NCBI GenBank assembly: GCA_013821825.1
Contig: PNJK01000015.1
Coordinates: forward strand, 1-56,642
From: Rhodobacter sp.
GTDB lineage: Bacteria; Pseudomonadota; Alphaproteobacteria; Rhodobacterales; Rhodobacteraceae
Reading direction: 5' to 3'
Length of the DNA stretch: 56,642 nucleotides
The number at the start of each line of letters is the position of its first letter. The first letter of the stretch is position 1. Positions 35,456 through 46,164 of the stretch are shown here, in pieces. The notes beneath the pieces are model-generated. The model had not been told where the DNA came from. It did no database searches and saw only the letters and a program-made list of their open reading frames with translations. The position numbers and the translations under genes were made by a program.

Positions 35456-36365
35456 AACCACACGCGCCGGCTTTGTCGCCCTGATCGGCGAGCCGAATGC
35501 CGGCAAATCCACGCTTCTGAACCGGATGGTCGGCGCGAAGGTCTCGATTGTCACCCACAAGGTGCAGACCACCCGGACCCGCATCCGCGGGGTCTGCATG
35601 GAAGGCCAGGCGCAGATCGTCTTTGTCGACACGCCGGGCATCTTCCGCCCCCGCCGCAGGCTTGACCGGTCGATGGTCAAGGCGGCTTGGGGGGGGGCGT
35701 CGGATGCCGATGTGATCGTCCTGCTTATCGAGGCGCACCGGGGGCTGACCGAAGGCGTCAAGCTGATCATCGACCGGCTGGCCGATGAGATGCCGAAGGG
35801 TCAGCCGGTGGCGCTGGCGATCAACAAGATCGACCGGGTCAAGGCCGAAACCCTGCTGGCGCTGGCCGAAGAAGCGAACGCAGCCTATCCGTTCAAGAAA
35901 ACCTTCATGATCAGCGCCGAAAAGGGCTATGGCGTCGCCGACCTGCGCGAGTGGCTGGCGGGCGAGGTGCCGGAAGGTCCCTGGTTCTACCCCGAAGACC
36001 AGATCGCCGACCTGCCGATGCGGATGATCGCGGCGGAAATGACCCGCGAAAAGCTGACCCTGCGCCTGCATGAGGAACTGCCCTACCAACTGACGGTGGA
36101 AACCGAAAAGTGGGAGGACAAGCCCGACGGCACCACCCGGATCGACCAGATCGTCTATGTCGCCCGCGATGGCCACAAGGGCATCGTGCTCGGCAACAAG
36201 GGTGAGACGATCAAGGCCATCGGTCAGGCGGCGCGGGCCGACATCAGCGATTTCCTTGGCCGGACGGTACATCTCTTCCTGCAGGTGAAGGTGCGGCCGA
36301 ACTGGCTGGACGAACCCGAGCGCTATACCGAGATGGGGCTTGATTTCAAGGATGGCGATGCCTGA
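35448..36365 (+). CDS. era: GTPase Era
   Basis: This 305-residue GTPase is needed for 30S ribosome assembly. GTPase motifs are G1 GEPNAGKS (14-21), G3 DTPG (61-64) and G4 NKID (126-129). A C-terminal KH domain binds the 3' end of 16S rRNA ([19 protein letters not shown], near residue 243). It overlaps rnc by 8 bp, the widely conserved rnc-era pairing. Confidence 0.97.
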   Translation: MTETTRAGFVALIGEPNAGKSTLLNRMVGAKVSIVTHKVQTTRTRIRGVCMEGQAQIVFVDTPGIFRPRRRLDRSMVKAAWGGASDADVIVLLIEAHRGLTEGVKLIIDRLADEMPKGQPVALAINKIDRVKAETLLALAEEANAAYPFKKTFMISAEKGYGVADLREWLAGEVPEGPWFYPEDQIADLPMRMIAAEMTREKLTLRLHEELPYQLTVETEKWEDKPDGTTRIDQIVYVARDGHKGIVLGNKGETIKAIGQAARADISDFLGRTVHLFLQVKVRPNWLDEPERYTEMGLDFKDGDA

Positions 36366-36443
36366 GGTTTCTTGCCTTGCAGGCCTTCGCTTGCCGCTGC
36401 GACAGAGCCTCCGGCGGGATTATTTGATGGAAGAGCAAATGGG

Positions 36444-36779
36444 ATGAGCGCGCGGCTGGCTTCTGGCGTCTGGGTTTCAGCCTATCTGACCCGGCTGCGG
36501 CTGGCCGATATCCCGGCCTATGTCACCGCGAAGGGCGATGCGCAGGCCGGGGCGGTGGTAGTCAAGGTAGCGCTGCTGGACGGCACGGCGCTTGCCTACG
36601 AGCGGCGGTCGGACCTGATGACCGGCAATCGTGCGTGGATCCTGCTGGCTGAAGGGCTGGAGTTAGAGGTCGATGCACTTGTGTCGCGCGCTCGGTCCAG
36701 GGACCCTGACCTTTGGGTGATCGAGCTTGAAGATCGTGCCGGGCGTACCCTGCTGGATGAAGACGGACTCTCCGATTGA
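36444..36779 (+). CDS. DUF1491 protein
   Basis: This 111-residue protein has the DUF1491 pattern: VWVSAYLTRLRLADIPAYVTAKGDAQAG at the N-terminus (read SAYLTRLRLADIPAYVTAKG) and YERRSDLMTGNRAWILLAEG. The function is unknown. It sits between era and recO, as in other Rhodobacteraceae. The ATG at 36444 is preferred because ORF sequence upstream of it does not resemble the family and GAAGAGCAAATGGG offers a weak ribosome-binding site. Confidence 0.85.
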   Translation: MSARLASGVWVSAYLTRLRLADIPAYVTAKGDAQAGAVVVKVALLDGTALAYERRSDLMTGNRAWILLAEGLELEVDALVSRARSRDPDLWVIELEDRAGRTLLDEDGLSD

Positions 36780-36845
36780 GATAGCCAGCGCTGGCACGCG
36801 GACCGAAGCTTGCACCCGGGCCTGCCTGGGCCGATAGTCCGCAGC

Positions 36846-37568
36846 ATGGACTGGCGCGACGAAGGTGTGCTGCTTTCCATGCGTCCGCATGGGGAAAGTG
36901 CCGCGATCATCGAGGTGCTGACGGCGGCGCATGGCCGGCATGCTGGCGTCGTGCGCGGTGGAGCGTCGCGCAAGATGGCGGCCACCTTGCAGCCCGGCAC
37001 GCAGTTGCAGCTTGAGTGGCGGGCGCGACTTGATGACCACATCGGGACTTTTTCGGTCGAACCGTTGCGGTCCCGCGCGCATCTGCTTTCGGATCGGCTG
37101 GCATTGGCTGGGCTGATGTCGGTCTGTGCCTTGCTGCGCACGGCCTTGCCCGAACGCGAGTCGCATCCCGCGCTCTGGACGCGCACAGTCCTGCTGCTTG
37201 ATGCCTTGGGTGTCCCCGGATGGGAGACCGCATACCTTCGGTGGGAGCTGCGCTTGCTGGATGAACTGGGCTTCGGCCTTGACCTGGGGTCCTGCGCGGT
37301 CACCGGGGCGGTGGAGGGGCTGGTCTATGTCAGCCCGAAATCCGGCCGCGCGGTTTCCGCCAAGGGGGCGGGCGGCTGGGCGGATCGGCTTTTTCCGTTG
37401 CCCGCCGGCCTGACGGGGACCGAGCCCCTGTCGTCCGACGGCCTGCAAATCGGCCTGAGCCTGACCGGACACTTCCTGGACCGCGGCCTTGCGCCGGTTC
37501 TGCACGGTCGACCCTTGCCCGAAGCGCGGGCCAGGCTGGTCGATCTTCTCGCTCGATCCCGGGCCTGA
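36846..37568 (+). CDS. recO: DNA repair protein RecO
   Basis: The product is 240 residues. RecO loads RecA on SSB-coated gaps together with RecR. The N-terminal OB fold ([40 protein letters not shown]) and the C-terminal helical domain ([22 protein letters not shown]) are clear. It lies 66 bp after the DUF1491 gene and 62 bp before the MFS gene. Confidence 0.93.
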   Translation: MDWRDEGVLLSMRPHGESAAIIEVLTAAHGRHAGVVRGGASRKMAATLQPGTQLQLEWRARLDDHIGTFSVEPLRSRAHLLSDRLALAGLMSVCALLRTALPERESHPALWTRTVLLLDALGVPGWETAYLRWELRLLDELGFGLDLGSCAVTGAVEGLVYVSPKSGRAVSAKGAGGWADRLFPLPAGLTGTEPLSSDGLQIGLSLTGHFLDRGLAPVLHGRPLPEARARLVDLLARSRA

Positions 37569-37630
37569 AACGACGCCGGATGTCGCACCCGTGACAGCGA
37601 CAACAGGTCAAGGCGGGCCATGGTGCCGCA

Positions 37631-38848
37631 ATGGCCACCCGTTATTTGCCGCTTGCGCTGAAGCACAGCCCGACGCCCCGGATCGAGCATTTCGCCCTGC
37701 TTGCAGGCCTTGATGCAGCGATCAGGGGCATGCTGATCTCTACCATGCCACTGGTAGTTTATGACGCGCTGGGTGACGCGCAGACAACCAGCGTGGTGTT
37801 TTTCATCTCGGGGATAGTGGCCTTGATCTGGGGGCTGATGGTGCCCTGGGCCACCCGGCGCATTCCGCGGCGCTGGGCCTATACCGGGGGCGTCTGCCTT
37901 TACCTTCTGGGTATGACCCTTGGAGCGATCGGCACGACATGGTCAGTGCCTTTGGCGCTGATGTCGAACGCTATGGCGACAGTCACGATCTTTGTCTGTC
38001 TGAATGCTTATGTGCTGGACTATGTCGACCGGGCTAACCTTGGCCGCAGCCAATCGGCGCAGATGGTCTATGCGGCGACTGCCTGGACGTTGGGGCCGAT
38101 GTCGGGGGTCTGGCTATACAACCAATGGGCGCCTGCGCCGTTTCTGGTCGCGGGCGGGTTTGCGCTGGTCCTGCTGATCTCATTCTGGGTACTGCGGCTG
38201 GGCAATGGCAAGCAGATCGCCCGGGCCAAGCGGCCGGCGGTAAACCCTTTGGGCTATCTTGGCCGGTTCTTCAGCCAGCCCCGGCTGATCGCCGGCTGGA
38301 CCTTTGCCGTGATGCGCAGCTGCGGCTGGTGGGTCTATGTCGTCTACCTGCCGATCTTCTCTATCGAGGCAGGGCTGGGCGACAAGGTTGGCGGCATAGC
38401 GCTGTCCGTCACCAATGCGCTTTTGTTCGCGGCTCCGGCGTTGAACCGGCTTGGCCGCCACTTGTCGGTGCGGCGGTCGGTGCGTACCGCATTCGGCATT
38501 TGCGGGGTGCTATTCTTTGCCGCGGGCCTGATGGCCTTTCTGCCTTGGGTCACGGTGGCTTTGGTCATGGCAGCTTCGATTTTTCTGGTGATGCTGGATG
38601 TGGTTGGTGGTCTGCCGTTCCTCATGTCGGTCAAGCCATCCGAGCGGACCGAGATGTCGGCCGTCTATTCCAGCTTCCGGGACGTGTCCGGGATCCTGAC
38701 GCCGGGGGCGGCATGGCTTGTGCTTTGGGTCGCACCTCTGCCCGGGATATTTCTTGCCGCCGGCGCAGGGCTTCTGGCCGCCTGGACGGTGGCTGGGCGG
38801 CTGCACCCGCGCCTTGGCACACCACGCCCCTCACGCGGGCGGAGCTGA
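37631..38848 (+). CDS. Major facilitator superfamily transporter
   Basis: This 405-residue protein has twelve predicted helices. It shows the loop after helix 2 (PWATRRIPRRWAYTGGVCLY) and a linker between the two six-helix halves (LGNGKQIARAKRPAVNPLG). The substrate is unknown. It may be expressed with recO but has no functional tie to it. Its 3' end abuts the convergent epimerase pseudogene. Confidence 0.82.
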   Translation: MATRYLPLALKHSPTPRIEHFALLAGLDAAIRGMLISTMPLVVYDALGDAQTTSVVFFISGIVALIWGLMVPWATRRIPRRWAYTGGVCLYLLGMTLGAIGTTWSVPLALMSNAMATVTIFVCLNAYVLDYVDRANLGRSQSAQMVYAATAWTLGPMSGVWLYNQWAPAPFLVAGGFALVLLISFWVLRLGNGKQIARAKRPAVNPLGYLGRFFSQPRLIAGWTFAVMRSCGWWVYVVYLPIFSIEAGLGDKVGGIALSVTNALLFAAPALNRLGRHLSVRRSVRTAFGICGVLFFAAGLMAFLPWVTVALVMAASIFLVMLDVVGGLPFLMSVKPSERTEMSAVYSSFRDVSGILTPGAAWLVLWVAPLPGIFLAAGAGLLAAWTVAGRLHPRLGTPRPSRGRS

Positions 38849-38860
38849 CGGGGGCTCCGG

Positions 38861-39428
38861 CCCAGATCTTGCCGCTCTTGACCAGCCAGTCGGCCAAGGC
38901 AAGCCGGGCAGCCTTTGGGGCGACGAACTCCATTCCCATCTTTCACGGCGCGGGCGTTTGGCACATGCTCCAGATGCCCGAGCTTTGGCAGGATCGACCG
39001 GAGCTGCGGATCGAACAGCGCCAGAAGCCGCTGCAGGACGGCAGGGGCTTCGCGCGTGGGGATGCGCCGGGTCGGATAGGCCGCTTTGAGCGCGCGACCC
39101 CAGGTGGACCAACGCCATCGACCCACTGGCGGCGATGCACCGCTAGCCTGCCGTTTCAGAGCGCTGCTGGGCGCGCAAGTGTATCTCGGCCACATCGCCG
39201 ACATCTGCCTTCGCAAAGCCGATCCCCGGCAGCATCGGATCCTTGCCTTTGAGGAACCGCTCTACCAGGCCAAGTGATCTCCCGTAGTGTTCGTCTATCG
39301 GCGCGCCAACCACGAAGCCCGGATTGACGGTTGTCAGATCAAGCCCAAGCTCTTTCGCCATATCCCAGGCTGCGCGTTCGGCGAGGGTCTTCGATTTGGC
39401 CAGAAACCTCGTTGAGGGCCGAAGTCAA
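38861..39428 (-). pseudogene. Remnant of an NAD-dependent epimerase / aldehyde-reductase-type SDR
   Basis: The C-terminal half of an extended SDR can be followed through three reading segments. First comes RFLAKSKTLAERAAWDMAKE, DLTTVNPGFVVGAPI and ADVGDVAEIHLRAQQR. A TAG at 39143-39145 interrupts it, then RCIAASGSMALVHLG continues in frame. A +1 slip in a C-run near 39098-39101 leads to RALKAAYPTRRIPTREAPA and LEHVPNARAVKDG. Another shift near 38940 leads to MGMEFVAPKAARLALADWL. The Rossmann half and YxxxK upstream part are gone, cut off next to the mcd stop. The remnant is clearly non-functional. Confidence 0.85.
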
Positions 39429-39432
39429 GGGA

Positions 39433-41097
39433 TCAGTCGAGAAGCCGCCGTGCAATCACCGTGGCCTGAATTTCGGCCGCCCCCTCGAAAATGTTCAGGA
39501 TTCGGGCGTCACACAGGATCCGGCTGATCCGATATTCCAGCGCAAAGCCGTTGCCGCCGTGGATCTGCAGCGCATTGTCTGCCGCCGCCCACGCCACGCG
39601 GGCGCCCAGAAGCTTGGCCATCCCGGCCTCAAGATCGCAGCGGTGGCCGTGGTCCTTTTGCCAGGCGCTGTAATAGGTCAGCTGGCGGGCGATCATCACT
39701 TCGACCGCCATCATCGCCAGCTTGCCCCCGATCCGGGGAAATTCGATCAGCGACTTGCCGAACTGCTTGCGGTCAAGCGCGTATTGCATGCCTGTCTCCA
39801 GCGCCGATTGCGCCACGCCCACGGCGCGCGCCCCGGTCTGGATGCGAGCAGACTCGAAGGTCTGCATCAGCTGCTTGAAGCCTTGCCCGGTAACGCCGCC
39901 CAGAAGGTTCTCGCCCTTCACGGCGAAACCGTCGAAAGCGAGTTCATATTCCTTCATGCCACGATAGCCCAGCACCTCGATTTCGCCGCCGGTCATGCCC
40001 GGAGTCGGGAAGGGGTCTTCGTCAGTGCCGGGGGTCTTTTCGGCCAGGAACATGGAAAGACCGCGATAGTCGGTCGTATCCGTTTCCGTCCGCGCCAGAA
40101 GCGTCATCACATGGGTGCGGGCGGCATGGGTAATCCAGGTCTTGTTGCCGGTGATCTTCCAGTCGTCGCCCTCTCTCACCGCGCGGGTGCGCAGGGACCC
40201 AAGGTCAGACCCGGTGTTCGGTTCGGTAAAGACGGCGGTGGGCAGGATTTCCCCGGACGCCAGCTTTGGCAGCCAGTGCGCCTTTTGCGCATCGGTCCCG
40301 CCGCAGAGGATAAGCTCGGCCGCAATCTCGCTGCGAGTGCCAAGGCTTCCGACGCCGATATAGCCGCGCGACAGTTCCTCGCTTACCACCACCATGCTGG
40401 CTTTCGACAGGCCGAAGCCGCCGAATTCCTCGGGGATGGTCAGGCCGAAGACGCCCATTTCGGCCAGCTCGGTGATCACCTCCATCGGGATCAGTTCGTC
40501 CTTCAGGTGCCAGTCATGCGCAACGGGGATGACCTTTTCGTCCGCATAGCGGCGGAACTGGTCGCGGATCATCTCGAGTTCGTCATCCAGACCTGGCGCG
40601 CCGAAGGTGGCGCGACCGTGGTTGTCCTGCATCAGATCCACCAGCCGTGCCCGCGCCGCAGGCGTGTTGCCGCCCGCGATCAGCGTTGCCGCAGCCTCGC
40701 CTGGCTGCCAGGCCATGCCAAGGTCGGACAAGCGGGCCAGTTCGCCCTGGCTCATCGGGATGCCGCCGGCGATCTGCGCCAGGTATTCGCCAAAGCCGAT
40801 CTGCAGGATCAGCGCCTCCATCTCGCCGAACTGTCCGGTTTGGGTCACCCGACCGGCCCAGGCGTTCAACTGGCGCAGCGCCTCAAGGTACGTCGCAAGC
40901 CAAGCCAGAGCGTGCGCCCGGAATTGCCGCTCTTCCAGCGCCGAGGTGGAAATCCTGCCTGCAACGGTCACGTCCCGCTTCAGCGCCTCTCGGGTCGACG
41001 CGAACAGCTTTTCCACTTCCGGCAATGCCGAAGTGGTGCGGGCCACAAGGTCGGAAAGGATCGGGGTCTGGGTCATGGCCTGTCCATCATGCGGCAT
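39433..41097 (-). CDS. mcd: (2S)-methylsuccinyl-CoA dehydrogenase, ethylmalonyl-CoA pathway
   Basis: This 554-residue acyl-CoA dehydrogenase has the long N-terminal extension of about 150 residues (ALPEVEKLFASTREALKRDV onward) that marks Mcd. The core shows EEFGGFGLSKASMVVVSEEL, FTEPNTGSDLGSLRTRAV, QIHGGNGFALEYRISR and the FAD-binding tail. Mcd oxidises methylsuccinyl-CoA to mesaconyl-CoA and passes electrons to ETF, encoded at 51-53 kb. An ATG at 41076 (MTQTPIL) is an alternative start. Its presence implies acetyl-CoA assimilation without isocitrate lyase. General acyl-CoA dehydrogenase is the fallback call. Confidence 0.87.
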   Translation of the reverse strand: MPHDGQAMTQTPILSDLVARTTSALPEVEKLFASTREALKRDVTVAGRISTSALEERQFRAHALAWLATYLEALRQLNAWAGRVTQTGQFGEMEALILQIGFGEYLAQIAGGIPMSQGELARLSDLGMAWQPGEAAATLIAGGNTPAARARLVDLMQDNHGRATFGAPGLDDELEMIRDQFRRYADEKVIPVAHDWHLKDELIPMEVITELAEMGVFGLTIPEEFGGFGLSKASMVVVSEELSRGYIGVGSLGTRSEIAAELILCGGTDAQKAHWLPKLASGEILPTAVFTEPNTGSDLGSLRTRAVREGDDWKITGNKTWITHAARTHVMTLLARTETDTTDYRGLSMFLAEKTPGTDEDPFPTPGMTGGEIEVLGYRGMKEYELAFDGFAVKGENLLGGVTGQGFKQLMQTFESARIQTGARAVGVAQSALETGMQYALDRKQFGKSLIEFPRIGGKLAMMAVEVMIARQLTYYSAWQKDHGHRCDLEAGMAKLLGARVAWAAADNALQIHGGNGFALEYRISRILCDARILNIFEGAAEIQATVIARRLLD

Positions 41098-41358
41098 GGC
41101 GGGTCTCCGGTCACGTCAAGATTCTGCACCTGCGAAGACCTAGCGCCCTCGCAGTCGCAGAGCAATTAGATTTCGTAAAGATGACGGTGGACGAATTAAA
41201 ATGTCGCAGGCGATTTTCGGGACATCAATCGCAGCCCCCTTCCCCCCGTGCAGACGCTGGCCTTTTCCGCCGCTGGACGCAGGCTTTGCTGGTGCTGACC
41301 GGCCTCAACATGCTGCGGCTGGCGCTTTTCGGCTAACGGTTGGCAGCAAACAGCCGGT

Positions 41359-42957
41359 TCAACCGATCGCAGCAGCCTTCACGTCGGCATCGATGAACGG
41401 CACGTATTGGGCGAAGTTCTTCGAGAACATCTCGACCAGTCTGCGCGCCTGAGCGTCATAGGCCGCCGTGTCCGCCCAAGTGCTGCGCGGGTCAAGAAGG
41501 GCGCGGTCCACCCCGGGAACTTCGACCGGTACGTCAAAGCCGAACATCGGGTCGCGGCGGAAAGTGCCGGCGCTCAGGCTGCCGTCCAATGCGGCGGCAA
41601 GAAGCGCGCGCGTCGCCTTGATCGGCATCCGCCGACCCGCGCCGTAGGCGCCACCCGTCCACCCGGTATTGACCAACCAGCACGACGCGCCATTCTTGGC
41701 GATCTTGGCCTGCAACAGCTTGCCATAGACCTCGGGCCGGCGCGGCATGAAGGGCGCGCCGAAGCAGGTCGAAAAGGTGGGAACAGGTTCGGTAATTCCA
41801 CGTTCCGTGCCTGCCGCCTTTGCCGTGAAGCCGGAAAGGAAATGGTACATCGCCTGCGCCGGAGTCAGCCGCGCGATGGGTGGCAGCACCCCGAAGGCAT
41901 CGCAGGTCAGCATCACCACATGGCGCGGATGCCCGCCAAGTCCGCTTGCCGAGGCGTTCGAAATCGCCTCAAGCGGATAGGCGCAGCGGGTGTTCTCCGT
42001 CAGCGAGCGGTCGGAGAAGTCCAGATCCAGTGTCTCAGGATCGTAGACCATGTTTTCGACCACGGTGCCGAAGCGGTGCGTGGTGGCAAAGATCTCGGGT
42101 TCCGCTGCGGCGCTGAGGTCGATGGTCTTGGCGTAGCAGCCACCCTCGAAGTTGAAGATGCCGCGGTCGGACCAGCCATGTTCATCATCGCCGACCAGCG
42201 TGCGGTCGGGGCTGGCCGACAGCGTGGTCTTGCCAGTGCCGGAAAGGCCGAAGAACACTGCGGCATCGACCGGATTGCCGATGGCGTGGTTGGCGCTGCA
42301 ATGCATCGCCATCACGCCCTTTTCCGGCAAGAGGTAATTCAGCACCGTGAAGACGGCTTTCTTGTTTTCCCCGGCATAGGCGGTGTTCGCGATCAGCACG
42401 GTCTTTTCGTCGAAGTTGAGCGCGATGACCGTTTCCGTCCGGCAGCCGTGCCGCGCGGGGTCGGCCTTGAAGGACGGGCAGTTGATGATCGTCCAGTCGG
42501 GGACGAAAGTGTCCAGTTCGGTCCGGTCCGGCCGCCGCAAGAGGTGCCGGATGAACAGGCCATGCCACGCCAGCTCCGTCACCACCCGCACATCCAGCCG
42601 ATGCAGCGGGTCGGCTCCGGCGTAAAGGTCCTGCACGAAAAGTTCGGACCCCTTCACATGCGCCAGCATGTCCGCCTTGAGCCGGGCAAATGACTCCGGC
42701 GTCATGGCTGCGTTGTTTTCCCACCAGATCGTGCCTTCGGTCGAGGGGGTGCGGACCACGAACTTGTCCCTGGGCGACCGGCCGGTGAACTGCCCGGTCG
42801 AACACAGGAACGCGCCGCCCTTGCCCAGCCGCCCCTCGCCCCGCGTGACGGCCGCCTGCACCAGTGCCGCCTCGACATAGTTGTAGTGGGCAACCGCCAC
42901 ACCCGAAATGCCTTGGTGGTCCAGCTGGTGAAGGGGGTTCACGCGTCCTTCGGTCAT
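41359..42957 (-). CDS. pckA: Phosphoenolpyruvate carboxykinase (ATP)
   Basis: This 532-residue enzyme makes PEP from oxaloacetate in gluconeogenesis. The P-loop GLSGTGKT is at 237-244, and the metal-binding [18 protein letters not shown] follows. [11 protein letters not shown] and [16 protein letters not shown] are family signatures. The ATG at 42957 fits the family N-terminus. In related bacteria pckA is next to chvI/chvG, which may control it. The 260 bp between pckA and mcd shows no clear gene. Confidence 0.96.
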   Translation of the reverse strand: MTEGRVNPLHQLDHQGISGVAVAHYNYVEAALVQAAVTRGEGRLGKGGAFLCSTGQFTGRSPRDKFVVRTPSTEGTIWWENNAAMTPESFARLKADMLAHVKGSELFVQDLYAGADPLHRLDVRVVTELAWHGLFIRHLLRRPDRTELDTFVPDWTIINCPSFKADPARHGCRTETVIALNFDEKTVLIANTAYAGENKKAVFTVLNYLLPEKGVMAMHCSANHAIGNPVDAAVFFGLSGTGKTTLSASPDRTLVGDDEHGWSDRGIFNFEGGCYAKTIDLSAAAEPEIFATTHRFGTVVENMVYDPETLDLDFSDRSLTENTRCAYPLEAISNASASGLGGHPRHVVMLTCDAFGVLPPIARLTPAQAMYHFLSGFTAKAAGTERGITEPVPTFSTCFGAPFMPRRPEVYGKLLQAKIAKNGASCWLVNTGWTGGAYGAGRRMPIKATRALLAAALDGSLSAGTFRRDPMFGFDVPVEVPGVDRALLDPRSTWADTAAYDAQARRLVEMFSKNFAQYVPFIDADVKAAAIG

Positions 42958-43274
42958 CCTGCAAGCTCCCGTTGCCGCGCCAATGTGCGCGGCGGTTCCA
43001 TCCCAGGGCATCCGGGCCAATGAATGCCACGATCAGCCCTTGCGGGGGCAGGTCGTACTGGGCCTATAGCATGACGATTCGTCCACAGAATAGCATGTTT
43101 TCAAAGCGTTAGCGCAATCATTCGATCGTTAGCGCCACCATCGCCGCGCGTTGACGTTCCGCTGCCACGCCGCGGGCAAGGTTCGGCGAAATTGCCACCG
43201 TTTGTTGCTGTTCTGCCGGGGTGATTCGCTTTCTTGTTGATTATCGGTCCCCTACGCTTAAGAATGATGCAAAA

Positions 43275-43280
43275 TATACT
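43275..43280 (+). promoter_or_regulatory. Candidate -10 box of chvI
   Basis: TATACT lies 33 bp upstream of the chvI ATG in the AT-rich 355-bp pckA/chvI divergent region. No good -35 is visible at the proper spacing. The rest of this stretch holds no gene. Confidence 0.35.
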
Positions 43281-43312
43281 GGTGGCAGTAGTACTTACAG
43301 AGAGGCTTGAAG

Positions 43313-44014
43313 ATGTCGCGCATCGCCCTTGTGGACGACGACCGGAACATCCTGACCTCGGTGGCCATGACACTAGAGGCCGAGGGTTTCGAGGTCGAAA
43401 CCTATAACGACGGCCAGTCTGCGCTTGAGGCATTCAATCGCCGCATGCCCGACATGGCCGTCCTGGACATCAAGATGCCGCGCATGGACGGGATGGACCT
43501 GCTGCAGCGCATGCGGCAGAAATCGTCGATCCCGGTGATTTTCCTGACGTCGAAGGACGACGAGATCGACGAGGTTCTGGGCCTGCGGATGGGCGCCGAC
43601 GACTACGTGAAGAAGCCCTTTTCGCAGCGCCTTCTGGTCGAACGCATCCGCGCGCTTCTGCGCCGGCAAGAAGCGATCAACACCGGCGAGGCCGCGGCAA
43701 CCGAAGAAACCCGGATGATGGAGCGTGGCGCCCTGCGGATGGACCCGCTACGCCATTCGGTGACCTGGAAGGGGCTGGAAGTCTCTTTGACAGTGACCGA
43801 ATTTCTGCTTTTGCAGGCATTGGCCCAGCGTCCTGGCTTCGTCAAATCACGCGATCAGCTTATGGACGTGGCCTATGACGATCAGGTCTATGTTGATGAT
43901 CGCACTATCGACAGCCATATCAAGCGCCTCCGCAAGAAGATGCGCTCGGTGGACGACACGTTCTCTGCCATCGAGACGCTTTACGGGATCGGTTACCGCT
44001 ACAACGAAGAGTGA
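43313..44014 (+). CDS. chvI: Response regulator ChvI (OmpR family)
   Basis: The product has 233 residues. The receiver domain carries the acidic pocket DDD (8-10), phosphoacceptor D52 in AVLDIKMP, and the conserved Lys in DDYVKKPF. An OmpR/PhoB winged helix follows from about residue 140 ([20 protein letters not shown]-like; [16 protein letters not shown]). ChvI/ExoS-type systems respond to acid or envelope stress. The ATG at 43313 has AGAGAGG upstream. The chvG start overlaps its stop. Confidence 0.93.
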   Translation: MSRIALVDDDRNILTSVAMTLEAEGFEVETYNDGQSALEAFNRRMPDMAVLDIKMPRMDGMDLLQRMRQKSSIPVIFLTSKDDEIDEVLGLRMGADDYVKKPFSQRLLVERIRALLRRQEAINTGEAAATEETRMMERGALRMDPLRHSVTWKGLEVSLTVTEFLLLQALAQRPGFVKSRDQLMDVAYDDQVYVDDRTIDSHIKRLRKKMRSVDDTFSAIETLYGIGYRYNEE

Positions 44015-45720
44015 CGCCCCCCGGCATGAACTCGGTACCTAGGATCGGAACTGAAGACCCACGGCCCAAGCGATCGGGCGACGTCCTTCTGGGCGAAGAC
44101 TGGGTATCGCCTGAAGCCACGATCGAAAGACTGAAGGAAGGGCGCGGCGGTCGCAGCATCGTCGGGTTGAACCGCTCTCCCCTTGCCCGAAAGATCATCG
44201 TCTTCAACCTGATGGCGCTGGTCATGCTGGTTGTTGGCGTCCTGTTCATGAACCCGTTCCGTGACAGCCTTGCGCTGCAGCGGCAGCAGGGGATGACGCG
44301 GCAGGCCGAACTGATCGCCGATGTCTACGAGGCGCGGCTGGATCCCGGTACAACCGGCTTTGATTTCCGCGGTACGCTGGCGCAGATGAACGTCGATCCG
44401 CAGGTCGAGGTCTTCGTCTTTGATCCGACGGGTCGGATGATCGCCTCGAAAGTAGGGCAGGGGACTGACACGCTGCTTTCGAATCCGGGACAGCCGACGA
44501 TCCTGACGGACTTTCTTGAGGGTGTGTGGAATTGGGTGACAGTGATCCTGCGGCAAGGCCAGGACGTCCGAACCGAAACCATCGATGCAGCGCAGCAGGC
44601 GCTTGTCGCCTTCGAGGTCGCGCGCAGCGGTGAAACCGTCTCGCGCCTGGCGAAGGACAGCGAGGGGAGCCTGCTGCTATCGGTGGCGACCCCCATAACC
44701 GTTTCCGGCCAGATCGTCGGGGTGGTAGCCCTTACATCCACCTCGGCCGAGATTGATCGGCTGGTGCGCTATGAACGCGAACAGATACTGCAGATGTTCC
44801 TGCTTGCGGTGCTGGTTTCGATCGGCCTTAGCCTGATGCTGGCCTCGACGATCTCGAACCCGCTGTCCGATCTTGCCGCTGCTGCAGAGATCGGTCGCGA
44901 CCGGGATGCCCGCCGGGTAGCCCCCAGCCGCGTTCGCATCCCCGACCTTGCCGCGCGTCCCGACGAAATCGGGCGCCTTTCTGTCGCGATGCGGGGGATG
45001 GTGTCGGCGCTGTATGATCGGATTGACGCGAACGAACAGTTCGCTGCGGATGTCGCGCATGAGATCAAGAATCCGCTTGCCTCGCTGCGCTCTGCCGTGG
45101 GTTCGCTGCGCTTCGTGAAGAAAGAGGAACACCGCGAGAAGCTGCTGGATGTGATCGAACATGACGTGCGCCGTCTGGACCGGCTGGTCAGCGATATTTC
45201 GAACGCCTCGCGCCTCGACAGCGAACTGGTGAAAGAGGAAGAGGAGGAATTCAACCTTCTGAAGACCCTGTCGAACCTTTGCCAGTATCTCAGCAAGCAG
45301 GCGGGCGAGAAGGGGGTTGATTTCATCATCGACCTGCCGTCCGACCCGATCGTGATCCATGGGCTTGAAGCACGGCTGGCGCAGGTTTTCGTCAACCTGG
45401 TGACCAACGCGATCTCCTTCTGCGATGAGGGGGACGCCGTTCGCGTCTGGGCCCGCAGACGGGAAAACCGCGTGTTGGTGGTGGTGGAAGACACCGGTCC
45501 CGGTATTCCCGAACAGGCGCTTGCAAAGGTGTTCAAGCGTTTCTACTCGGAACGCCCGCAAGCCGAATTCGGCCAGCATTCGGGACTTGGCCTTGCCATC
45601 TCGAAGCAGATCGTCGAGGCGCATGGCGGCGTGATCTGGGCCGAAAACATCCGTCCCACCGCCGCTGATCCGACGTCGGAACCGCTTGGCGCGCGCTTCG
45701 TCGTCGGCCTGCCGGTGTGA
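44011..45720 (+). CDS. chvG: Sensor histidine kinase ChvG
   Basis: The product is 569 residues. Helix 1 ([19 protein letters not shown], about 61-79) and helix 2 ([19 protein letters not shown], about 255-275) flank a periplasmic sensor domain. HAMP follows, then the HisKA H-box with H350 ([15 protein letters not shown]), and an ATPase domain with N-box [23 protein letters not shown] and [11 protein letters not shown]. The GTG at 44011 overlaps chvI; an ATG at 44026 is an alternative. Its stop overlaps the hprK start, tying envelope sensing to the PTS genes. Confidence 0.92.
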   Translation: MTPPGMNSVPRIGTEDPRPKRSGDVLLGEDWVSPEATIERLKEGRGGRSIVGLNRSPLARKIIVFNLMALVMLVVGVLFMNPFRDSLALQRQQGMTRQAELIADVYEARLDPGTTGFDFRGTLAQMNVDPQVEVFVFDPTGRMIASKVGQGTDTLLSNPGQPTILTDFLEGVWNWVTVILRQGQDVRTETIDAAQQALVAFEVARSGETVSRLAKDSEGSLLLSVATPITVSGQIVGVVALTSTSAEIDRLVRYEREQILQMFLLAVLVSIGLSLMLASTISNPLSDLAAAAEIGRDRDARRVAPSRVRIPDLAARPDEIGRLSVAMRGMVSALYDRIDANEQFAADVAHEIKNPLASLRSAVGSLRFVKKEEHREKLLDVIEHDVRRLDRLVSDISNASRLDSELVKEEEEEFNLLKTLSNLCQYLSKQAGEKGVDFIIDLPSDPIVIHGLEARLAQVFVNLVTNAISFCDEGDAVRVWARRRENRVLVVVEDTGPGIPEQALAKVFKRFYSERPQAEFGQHSGLGLAISKQIVEAHGGVIWAENIRPTAADPTSEPLGARFVVGLPV

Positions 45721-46145
45721 CCGGGGCCGCCAGCAAGGCAATGCATGCCACTTGCGTGGCCGCTGGTGCTCGCGGGCTTTTGATCCTTGGACCTTCCGGC
45801 GCGGGCAAGTCGGCACTGGCACTGCGGCTGATCAGCCTTGGCGCCAGTCTTGTCGCAGACGACCAGGTCGAACTTGGAATCGAAGGGAACCACCTGATCG
45901 CCCGTTGCCCCGCCCCGATCCGCGGGTTGATCGAGGCGCGGGGCGTTGGTCTTCTGCGCGCCCCCACCGTTGAAAGCGCGGCAATTGCCCTTGTGGTGGA
46001 CCTGGGCCAGCAGGAAGAACATCGCCTGCCCCCCAATCGAAAGATCACAATCCTGGGATGTGAGGTCGATCTTGTGCTGCACCCGCAGAATAACCATTTT
46101 TCCGACGCACTGATGCTGTACCTGAGACACGGACGGCAGGCATGA
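45717..46145 (+). CDS. hprK: HPr kinase/phosphorylase, short form
   Basis: This 142-residue protein is only the C-terminal catalytic domain of HprK, as usual in alphaproteobacteria. Walker A GPSGAGKS is at 25-32, ADDQVELG follows, and [15 protein letters not shown] matches the HprK signature. It should phosphorylate and dephosphorylate Ser46 of the HPr encoded 1.7 kb downstream. The GTG start overlaps the chvG stop; an ATG at 45741 is an alternative. Confidence 0.9.
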   Translation: MTGAASKAMHATCVAAGARGLLILGPSGAGKSALALRLISLGASLVADDQVELGIEGNHLIARCPAPIRGLIEARGVGLLRAPTVESAAIALVVDLGQQEEHRLPPNRKITILGCEVDLVLHPQNNHFSDALMLYLRHGRQA

Positions 46146-46164
46146 TTCCTGCAGGAACCTCCGC

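Noticed and set aside
39331-41169. 612-codon plus-strand frame opposite mcd
   Set aside because: The minus strand encodes a complete methylsuccinyl-CoA dehydrogenase; the plus frame is Arg/His/Gln-rich shadow.
41170-41358. Small ORF between pckA and mcd (about 41201-41452)
   Set aside because: It runs into pckA on the opposite strand, has no ribosome-binding site and resembles no protein.
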